From the NCBI GenBank assembly GCA_025093985.1, contig JACAAK010000005.1, positions 1,612,001 through 1,676,000 on the forward strand: 64,000 bases of DNA, written 5' to 3'. The position numbers and the translations under genes are program-made. The stretch is from Calvatia gigantea (Eukaryota; Basidiomycota; Agaricomycetes; Agaricales; Lycoperdaceae). Of this stretch, positions 56,115 through 64,000 are shown piece after piece (the first letter of the stretch is position 1; each line of letters opens with the position of its first letter). Under the pieces are notes generated by a model. It worked only from the letters and a program-made list of their open reading frames with translations, was not told where the DNA came from and made no database searches.

Positions 56115-58387
56115 ATGGCGGCACCTGCTCTGCTTGCCCAATCAATCCTCTCTGTGCTCGTCGGTGGTCCTGGTGCTTTGCCTCAAACTCCCCAATCCGA
56201 AGCGCAGTGCAGTAACAACACTATCACTCAGACTGGAGCTGCAGGGGCCCCGGTTATGTCGTCACCCACGCCAACAAACCTCCCAACGACCATCGCATCT
56301 TTAGTTTCCATTTCTGCTCTTCGTGATTGGCTCAAACTCCTTGTGATTGGAGGGCTCTTTGAATTTTGCCGCCGTACTGCTGTCAAAGTATATCATGCCG
56401 TCTACAACTGGTTCTTTATCACTGCCGTCTTCATGGAGGATGATGCAAGCTACGGTATGCCAGTTTTTAAGCCCAGCATAAACCACCTGCTAAATATCCG
56501 GGTGAATAGACTGGATCATGGTCTGGCTGTCAAAACAGCCCTCCTGGACGAACGCACGAGATGTCCAAATCAGCACCCGGTCTTTTGGCCTTAAATCCAA
56601 CGCAATTCTTATCCCGGGCGAAGAGGACGATGATCCCAGTGCCAGAGTTAGCGGCGATCGACCACTTTCATACATCCCATCGTATGCTTCAAGCCATTCG
56701 TTCTGGTACAAACGCCGTTGGTGTCGCGTGAGCCGGCTACAAAAGGAAGGCACGCAGTGGTATAAGACCAAGGAGGAGTATCTGGAGCTGTGGTATGTCG
56801 GTTTATTCTCGTTATTCTTTTGGATGCCGTTAACAATATCTGTTGTATGTTCAGTATTCTCGCTTGGGATCACCAGGTCCTAAATGATTTACTGCTTGAA
56901 GCGAAGAAAGCGTACAAGGCTGCTCAGGAGAACGCGATCTCCATCTATATCTCTGATCTGTGAGCATCTTCTCTCGACTAGAGACTCTAACAAACATCAT
57001 TATTCTCGAAATTTCGTTCAGCAATCACGGTTGGCGTCACGTCACAACACGTCCTAAACGACCTTTAAGCTCCATCGTGCTCGATCCTGGTTTAAAGGAC
57101 CTGCTCGTTGAGGATGCACGAAACTTTTTGGAGAGCAAAAGTTGGTATGCAACCCGCGGTATTCCCTTCCGCCGCGGCTACCTTCTCGTGAGTGTCAATG
57201 ACTTCAGTTGACAAGTTATCAAACTGACAAGCCACCCAGTATGGTGCGCCTGGTTCTGGGAAAACCAGCATAATTCATAGCTTGGCCGGTGAACTTGGTC
57301 TTGACATCTACATTGTCTCGCTTTCTCGTTCTGGATTAGATGATAATGGCCTCAACGAAATAATCGCAGAATTGCCTGGTGGGTCCCAGCAGCCCTGCTC
57401 CTTAATATTTGCTGAAAGGAGAGTAGAAAAATGCATTGCTCTTATGGAAGATATTGATGCTGCTTTCACCTCGGCTCTCAACCGCGACGTGACCCCTCCT
57501 TCAGACAAGGGCAACTCTGACTCTGGTCCTCCTCAGCAGCAACAGCAACAGCAAGAACGCGCAAGCAAGTACGTTTGATCTTTTATATCTCTGGAAATTT
57601 TTTCCTGACATTCTTGAAAACCGGTAGGATCACTCTCAGCGGCTTATTGAACGCTCTAGATGGTGTCAGTGCACAAGAAGGACGCCTCCTTTTCGCGACC
57701 ACCAATAAATATGATTCCCTTGACCCCGCTCTCACTCGCCCTGGACGCATGGACCTTCACATCGAGTTCAAACTGGCGAGCAAGTACCAGGCGAAGGAGC
57801 TTTACCGTTGTTTCTATTTGCCGGATAGCGAACCCACGGCCGAAGTTGCTGCTCAAAACGACGAGAAGGAGCTTTCGGAGAAGGAGCAGCCCTTGGTTGA
57901 AATCGATGAAACTGCCTCGAACACTTCGGGGGAAACAACTGCTGTACCTTCCGCTTTACCTTCACCCGCACAGAAAATTCTCTCTCTTCCAGACACTCCC
58001 TCGGACTCCACCCTTCCTCCAAATCCCTCTCCTACTGAATCTAATCGCGTTCGCCGACGCAAACCGAAAGCTCCCAGACTCCCAAAATCTGAAGTTGATA
58101 GGCTTGCGGCTGCGTTTAGCGATATTCTCCCTGAAAGAGAATTCTCGATGGCGGCCTTGCAAGGGTATTTGATGATGTATAAGATAAGGCCTATGGAGGC
58201 CGTCCATGATTTTATCGTATGGGTTGAGAAAGAAAGCAGGGAAAAGAAGGAGAGAGAGGACAAGAAAGAGGAAGAGAAGGTGAAAGAGGTTGAGAAAAAC
58301 AATGGTAGAAAGGGGGAGGTGAAGGATGTCGCAGAGGAGGCGAAGGCCGGCACTACATTATCTATTACGACGACTGCTTCCGTTTGA
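56115..58387 (+). CDS. BCS1-like AAA-family ATPase
   Basis: Relative of mitochondrial Bcs1, which inserts the Rieske protein into complex III; fungi have several such paralogues, so the exact role is inferred. One N-terminal hydrophobic segment (LRDWLKLLVIGGLFEFC) is followed by the BCS1_N region (WIMVWLSKQPSW, KEYLELCILAWDHQVLNDLL-like text, SIYISDLNHGWRHVTTRPKR). The AAA core has [20 protein letters not shown] (Walker A), IALMEDIDAAF (Walker B), RITLSGLLNALDGV-like text, FATTNKYDSLDPALTRPGRM (sensor and Arg finger). A polyQ run (seven Gln) lies in the insert after Walker B. A disordered insert of about 110 residues separates YQAKELYRCFYLPD from LPKSEVDRLAAAFSDILPER, and the tail is very charged. 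About 650 residues, longer than yeast Bcs1 (456). Seven introns; frame intact. Confidence 0.87.
57533..57556 (+). repeat. CAG/CAA polyglutamine tract
   Basis: CAGCAGCAACAGCAACAGCAA encodes seven Gln in the insert after Walker B of the BCS1-like ATPase. Mixed CAG/CAA codons make it less unstable than a pure repeat. Confidence 0.75.
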
Positions 58388-58706
58388 ATGGTGCAACAAG
58401 TGAAAAGTATACGCGTTGTACAAGGTCCTTTGGAATACGGAGGGTGTACTATTTATATACCCCTAATAGACATGGATGATACCACGAGCTTCGATACTCA
58501 GTGTTGGCATGAAGTGGACCATAAGTTCCCCAATTCAATTATTTTTTGATGCCCTCTGACCTGTAAGGATGAGGTGCAGGGGCTCAGCCTCTTGTTGACA
58601 AGTGATTAATTACCAACTTCCGTTTGCAGCCCTTCTTCGGGCGTCAGGACGACGATCATCTCGAACATCCTTACACACGCATCAACTTCTGTCTCTGTCC
58701 GGCTGA
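58388..58706. other. Short intergenic region
   Basis: 3' UTR of the BCS1-like gene (GTACTATTTATATACC at 58446) and promoter of the next gene. No coding sequence seen. Confidence 0.45.
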
Positions 58707-59966
58707 ATGGCAAATATCGGCAGTGCTTTTCTCGGCGACCTTCAGGCTAAACGTATCCGCCAATTATCATCACCCACAGGAAGCACTGCGGCCCCTTCTC
58801 CACCCTCATCACCACCTGCAACCGCCATCTACCACAGTAATCCTATGAGTATCGCCCAGCCCCTATCTCCGCCACTCCCACTGTCCCAATCACCACTTCA
58901 CTCGCTTCAGAAAGATGAACAGACAGCTAGATTTGTGGGCAGCCCTTGAACGGCCACCGATGAAGGCGATGATTGATCCCATCCTGGCACTTGAACTTCG
59001 TATACGGTGGTTGGAAGCTCTGGCTCTCGGACATAATGGGCCCTCTTCCGGTCTTGACGCGCCAATATCTGCTGTGGGTACGGGTGCAATAGACAAGAAG
59101 GCCAAAGGTAGCGATGAGAAAGGACGGGGTAACCTCAGGGGCCTGCGAGGCAAACCGATGGAGAAACAGAAGGAGAAGGAAAGGGAGAGAGCAAAAGAAG
59201 CTACCACTACGCTTGCACGGCTTACAGAGAATGTTAAGAAACGCTTGGATGCTATCGTCGAGGCTAATGAGGGCTTGAGGAAATTTATGGATACATGTGC
59301 GTCATCATTCTTTCCCTATTGCTCGTTCTCTGGCCTTATCCGTGTTGAACCTTCCATTAGATGACCAACATGCAGAGTTTCTAACGCCAACATTTGCACT
59401 GTCAGGAATAATTGATGCACCATTGCCTTCTACACCCACATCAGAGGATGCAGATAGAAATATCAGTTCATCGTTGTTGCCAATGTATCAAAACATGTCC
59501 ACGCAGGAGCTTGAGGCATATTTTACGGAGATGGAGCCAGACATACGTGCCGCAGATCGGGACATGCGCGAAATCGAAGTGCTCGTTGGGAAGGGTGTCA
59601 CTGGAGCAGGAAAACTTGGTGGTGGGACTCCCTTCGCACCTTCGTGGCGTGGTGCTAACGGCTGTGATCAGATTACGAAGCATTAAAACCGCGCCTTGCC
59701 AAGCTATTAAAGGAACACGAGGAGGACGTGAAACTAGCGGATGAGTTGGAGAAACGTGTAGGGAAATTGGTCGAAAGGAATGCTACTCATGTACGCTATC
59801 TTACTCTCCCTTCCATTCATCAGGCATTTATGAGGAGTTTATGTAGGTCGACGCATTATCGGAGTTGTTCGTGGCATGGGATGATGCACTGTTAGAAGCG
59901 GAGAGCCGGACAAATAAACTTGAGAGAGACAGCCGAGAACGACAAAGACTAGGGCTGGTACCATAG
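58707..59966 (+). CDS. Coiled-coil protein of unknown function
   Basis: Start MANIGSAFLGDLQAKRIRQL at 58707 leads into a Pro/Ser-rich segment to SLQKDEQ. Then +1 (extra base near 58921) continues QLDLWAALERPPMKAMIDPI, LELRIRWLEALALG, a basic linker, TTTLARLTENVKKRLDAIVE, and over an intron YDQHAEFLTPTFALSGIIDA, MYQNMSTQELEAYFTEMEPD, YEALKPRLAKLLKEHEEDVK, and finally VDALSELFVAWDDALLEAES up to RQRLGLVP. The short helices suggest a small structural subunit of a larger complex; a dynactin- or kinetochore-like role would be speculation. If the 58921 base is real, translation could begin at Met 58915. About 345 residues, four introns or fewer. Confidence 0.68.
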
Positions 59967-60468
59967 CCCCTCTAGTTTTGTTATTACCTGTGCCCCAGTC
60001 ACCCCGTTTGGGTACCACTCGGAACCATTTATCGGTTACTCGGACTTCACGCCGTTGGCTTGAACGCCAGACGGATCAGAGAATATCGGAAGACTTCGGT
60101 GTGCGTTGTGCGATGATGTCACGGGGTCGGGGCTGAGTGCAACCGAAATCGGTTCAGTCAGGGATGGCTGCGTAAGACACCAAATATCATGCCACACTGA
60201 GTCATTCTGAACACTCTATTCAAAGAAACAATGGGCACGAGCCAGTGAGCGGCGAATGGCAAAGCGTCAAGGCTGTGTTCGGGCTCGCGGCTCATCAGCC
60301 AAACAAAGAGTTATTTCAGCAGGATAGCGAAGTGCGTCGTCACGGCAAGAGGTAACTTATATCCTCTTCAACAGCTTACGTGGGTTCTTAGCGACAAAAC
60401 CCACTTTCGCCACTTTCCAGCTTTTCATTCTAGACGAGATCAGATCTCCTTTGTACTGCCCTTTGCTC
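59967..60468. other. Intergenic
   Basis: No coding frame of interest; it holds the 3' end of the coiled-coil gene and the promoter of the F-box-like gene. Confidence 0.45.
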
Positions 60469-62023
60469 ATGCACCTCTATAACCCCCTCTACGCGTCGTC
60501 CTGTAATGGATTTACTCTGGAAAGGGAGCAGGTGAAGGAGGGCGTAGCTGTGGAGAAGGTGAAACGTCGAGAGCTGAAGGAGTTTCCTGGCGTTCCAGTC
60601 GACATTGTACGGTTGATTTTCGAGAGGGCGATGGAGGACACACCAACACCTGTCCATTTAGCCCTCGTCTCACGACAAATCCAACAATGGTGCGTAAAGA
60701 CCAATTTCCGTTGTTGTCCAAACCCTCACGCAGAATATTCTCCCCCACCTGCAATCTCATAGGGTTGAACCACTTATTTACTGCAATTTGGCCTTCTACA
60801 CAAACACCAGCTTCACTCTCTTCTATCGCACTTTCCGCAACCGTCGCTACTCCCCATCGAAATCGACTGCGTTCTTCGCGAGACACGTCAAGAGTCTCCA
60901 TATCTCAACTAGAGTGGCTCCACGGATGGAGCAAGTATTTGCTATTGGAATAGTTCTGAAGAGCCTGAGAGCTGTTGCCGGATGGGATTACTCATGGGGA
61001 TGTTTCGTGCTCAGGTTCTTGACGTTCAATTATAAGGGTAACCCTAACGCGGCCCCAAGGATTCTTGGTAGGATGAGGACAAGCAACCAAGCGGAGAAGT
61101 GGTCCAAGAGGGACAAGGCGGAGAGGATAAGAAGAGATGGGACGGATGTGCATTCATTTGACGGCTGGCTGAGGGAAGATGGTTTATGCAAAGAGCAGGG
61201 GGTGGTAGAGGAAGATTCATTTCTCCAAGCGGAGGAAGACAAGGAATTAGGGACAGATACGTTCGCCTATAAGGATCTACGCAGACTCTCTGTTTCGGCG
61301 CACGCACTCAGAATATTCCACATCGACTTCACAGCTCGTGCGTTCAGGGACATAACACATTTGGATATCTATTACCATCGCTTATACGACTGGTCTACCC
61401 TCGCGGCGATGAAGAACTTAACCCATCTCGCCATCGATTTCTTGAAGCTCTCGGACCTCACCCTTACGGATATGAAAGAATGTATGAACGGCATAATGGG
61501 TTATTGTCAGGATCTGCCATGGCTGAAGGTTTTGATCCTCGTGTGCGTTACCTCGTGGAACCACGATTTCGATCTATTAGACGACGAAGATAGCATCATA
61601 TCACCTCTTAATTTCTTATCGGAGGACTGGCAGAAAGGCGGGCCCCTTATAACAACAACCTTCGATGAACATCGCCTACACTACTTCACGCAACTGTCTC
61701 TGGGAATGTATGACCCTCGCGTCGTGTTGGGACTTGTGAACAATTGTGTGCAGAAGAGCCATTTGATGTGGGAGTACATGGTTGATTTTGTATGGCCGAA
61801 GGATTCATATGATTGGGATTTCACGGTGCCGCAAGGGGAACACAAGGAGAGTTGGGAGGTCGCCGAAAAAATTATTCAAAGGAGGTCGAGAGAAAGGGCA
61901 GAAAGAAGGGGGAAGATAAGGACCGCAGGAGTCGATCGTTCTGGTGATAGCGGACTCGTGAACGGAGAGTTCGGGTTTGGAGAGATCGTGAGCAGAAGAT
62001 GGAAAGAGGCGCAGCTCTTGTGA
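60469..62023 (+). CDS. F-box-like family protein (copy A)
   Basis: Same family as the left-edge fragment and the gene at 62.6 kb. The F-box-like start is FPGVPVDIVRLIFERAMEDT, PVHLALVSRQIQQW, joined over one intron to VEPLIYCNLAFYTNTSF. Then FFARHVKSLHIST, a basic insert (about 60 residues, KWSKRDKAERIRRDG) not found in its neighbour, FTARAFRDITHLDIYYHRLY, TLAAMKNLTHLAIDFLKLSD, a strand LKVLILVCVTSWNHDFDLLD, FTQLSLGMYDPRVVLGLV, DFVWPKDSYDWDFTVPQG, SWEVAEKIIQRRSRERAERR. Probably an SCF ubiquitin ligase substrate adaptor (inference from the F-box-like start). The first codon is uncertain; Met 60469 is the nearest in frame. About 500 residues. Confidence 0.72.
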
Positions 62024-62641
62024 ATCAAGAGGTTAGACTATGAGCCTATGACTACCCAAGGACACAGGCCACCCCCCCTGGGCCATTCTGCCCAAAACTT
62101 CACCTTTTTTCTCTCGCGTTTTGCGGGAATTTATCTGTAGCATATTTCTACCTTGACCACACCCACCACAGGGACGGACTATCATACGCATAGAATTATT
62201 TATACCCGGACCGTGACTGACATCTCGCTATTGCTATTCAGTATTCAATTCATGGTTCATGAGGCACTATCCCCCGTTCGTGCGAAACCATATTTTGTGT
62301 CCGCAACTTTGTAATTTCTGCGGTCATGTTGAGCCTCCCTATCCCCATGGGACTGGGCTATTCTTTACCACGAAGAACCATTACCATTAAGAATCTAATC
62401 GACGTCGGTTATCACTAAACGAGAATCTTCACAACCTTGCAAGTGTCGCACAGCCATATTGCCCAGCGAAGATGTGTTGTGCTGACCCTGTCGTGTTGTA
62501 CGTGACTCGGCCAACGTCAGAATGATGGCCGCAATACCATTTCGTCACCATAGGTCCACAACAACGTCCTTTACTTAACGACTGTCATAGCTTTAATGAC
62601 CTTCTGCCGTCTCTATACCTTCAACCTGGTTACCTAACATC
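62024..62641. other. Intergenic between tandem F-box-like genes
   Basis: No coding sequence seen. TTATTTATACCC at about 62198 is AT-rich but lies too far from the next start (62642) to call a TATA box with confidence. Confidence 0.4.
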
Positions 62642-63890
62642 ATGGACACTCCTACAGACGATATTGATCATCGAGAATACGCGTGGATGTGGGAGCTTTG
62701 TCCTTGGACTGACAAACAGATGCAGCTGTTCTCGGACCTCCCACTGGAGATTGTCCGGCTTGTGTTCGAAAAAGCGATGGAGGATAAACCACGGCCATTA
62801 CACCTGTTACTGGTGTGTCAGCAGACGCGACAATGGTGAGTCCTCATTGCATTAATTGAAAGGAAACGACATCAACCTGGCTAACGTGTATCTGTGATTA
62901 TGTAGGTTAGAGCCGCTCGTCTATCGGCATGTCAGTCTAGAGGACGAGAGTCACCTTGGGAAATTCTATAAAACATTCCGCGAACGACGCCAGTCACCTA
63001 CCAAAGACTTGGCTTTCTTCCAGCGGAATGTTCGAACATTTTTTATGTGTGCAAACTACCCCCGCTCCGAAAAGATCACAGCTATCGTCCAAGACCTGAC
63101 AGGATTGCACTGCCTTGCGTGCTGGGATATGAATTGGGGGAGGACTGCGATGAATGTGGTGCTGGATTCAGCGAATGCACTGACACGCGATGGCGAGGAC
63201 CTCTTCCCGTATAGGCAACTTCGGCGAGTATCGTTCTCTGCCACGCTTCTCGTCGAACGCGGCATCAATTTTACGCATAGAGCGTTCCGTGATATAACCC
63301 ACATGGATATCTACTTTAACCCAATTGGCAACTGGGAAAGTCTCCGATCCATGCAAAATCTCACCCATCTCTCTATCGATATGGTCACCGATCTACCACA
63401 ACCCATCAGCGCGGAGCTGCTCTATTGGTTTCGGCGCGTTTTAGACGCCTGTCCGCCAAGCGTGAAGATTGTAATATTTGGCATCGTCGATGATTTCAAT
63501 GCGGATTTTGATTTAATCGATTCGGAAGGGGATTATCTTCCTCCTGGTTGGCCGCCTTGCGACCCCAGTCCGGAAGTCGAAGAGGGTTGGACCAATTGGC
63601 TTTTATCCGATACACATCGACATGACACTGTCGATTTCGATATTCTTCACCCAGTTGCACAACTCGCCTTCGGGAAGGTCGATCCTCGTGCGGTTGCTGC
63701 TGCGGTTACGGACAATCTACCTCCAAACCAGCTGTTCAAGGACCTCCTCGTCTATTTTGTTTGGCCGGATAATAGACTAGACTGGGATTGGACAGTGGCC
63801 AACCACCGGGATTGTTGGACTGTTGCAGAGGATATTGTTGAAAAGAGGAAGGGGTTGACGTATGCTAAACTTGTTAGCCAAATGCTGTAA
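62642..63890 (+). CDS. F-box-like family protein (copy B)
   Basis: Tandem relative of copy A, about 395 residues, one intron at the same place (after CAATG, phase 2). MDTPTDDIDHREYAWMW leads to FSDLPLEIVRLVFEKAMEDK, PLHLLLVCQQTRQW, then LEPLVYRHVSLEDESHLG, FYKTFRERRQSPTKDLAFFQ, FTHRAFRDITHMDIYFNPIG, SLRSMQNLTHLSIDMVTDLP, VKIVIFGIVDDFNADFDLID, VAQLAFGKVDPRAVAAAV, YFVWPDNRLDWDWTVANHRD, and CWTVAEDIVEKRKGLTYAKL. It lacks copy A's basic insert. The F-box-like first 60 residues are the best conserved part between A and B, as expected if the adaptor end is constrained and the sensor end varies. Frame intact. Confidence 0.75.
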
Positions 63891-64000
63891 ACCTCTTATA
63901 TGAACGGACTTGGGGTGCAGATCACTTTACGCTACAGTCAACTCTGTTTTAAGCCATAGCCCTCGGTGCCCATGGCGAGCTATGAATTAAGAGGGAGTAT

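Noticed and set aside
5530..58930. Programmed +1 ribosomal frameshifting as the cause of the many +1 breaks
   Set aside because: The sites share no slippery sequence or stop-codon context (they read, for example, TTT-C-AGG, GTA-GCT-AGA, AAA-CTT-CAT), and such frequency is unknown in fungi. Assembly insertions explain them better.
1..64000. tRNA, rRNA genes, CRISPR arrays and plasmid or phage features
   Set aside because: I scanned for tRNA B-box-like GGTTCGAAxCC words with matching A boxes, rRNA-like blocks and spaced direct repeats and saw none; the sequence is plainly fungal nuclear DNA.

Overview
The window comes from a filamentous fungal nuclear genome, most likely a mushroom-forming basidiomycete (Agaricomycetes). 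The evidence is dense GT-AG introns of about 45-65 nt, exons as short as 4-22 nt, gene products with fungal domain architectures (Ytp1-like, SUR7/PalI, DAL5-type transporters, a pericentrin-like spindle-pole protein, a REG1-like phosphatase subunit), and an F-box-like family typical of agarics. I see no bacterial or viral genes, CRISPR array, rRNA or tRNA. Family assignments are by recognition of conserved motifs; no database search was run. Gene spans are start codon to stop codon and include introns.

Layout: (1) 1-4.2 kb: 3' end of an F-box-like gene, RPF1 (ribosome biogenesis) facing it, and a divergent Ytp1-like membrane protein. (2) 5.5-9.5 kb: an FMP52-like NAD(P)-binding protein with a disrupted frame, and a basidiomycete coiled-coil protein. 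(3) 11.8-21.1 kb: a DAL5-type transporter, cardiolipin synthase, and a giant PACT-domain spindle-pole protein. (4) 21-26.4 kb: a gene-poor stretch with one decayed coding relic and a doubtful small ORF. (5) 26.4-30.3 kb: REG1-like PP1 regulatory subunit. (6) 32.7-44 kb: CENP-V/GFA-fold protein, a second DAL5-type transporter, HMG-CoA synthase, RNase P/MRP p40 subunit, and an unidentified Ser/Pro-rich protein. (7) 45.4-54.2 kb: VPS9+CUE Rab5 GEF, tandem SUR7/PalI-like membrane proteins, and a damaged short-chain dehydrogenase. (8) 54.7-55.3 kb: a candidate MITE with inverted termini. (9) 56-64 kb: BCS1-like AAA ATPase, an unidentified coiled-coil protein, and two more members of the same F-box-like family seen at the left edge.

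Most genes are independent housekeeping functions (ribosome and RNase P biogenesis, mitochondrial lipid and complex III assembly, mevalonate entry, endocytic traffic, spindle pole, glucose/phosphatase signalling), so I infer no operon-like or biosynthetic cluster. The most striking window-wide signal is that many conserved genes, several expected to be essential, carry apparent single-base insertions (+1) that break otherwise perfect frames, with no clear single-base deletions. This looks more like residual insertion errors in the assembly than real decay, and it decides how the broken genes here should be read.
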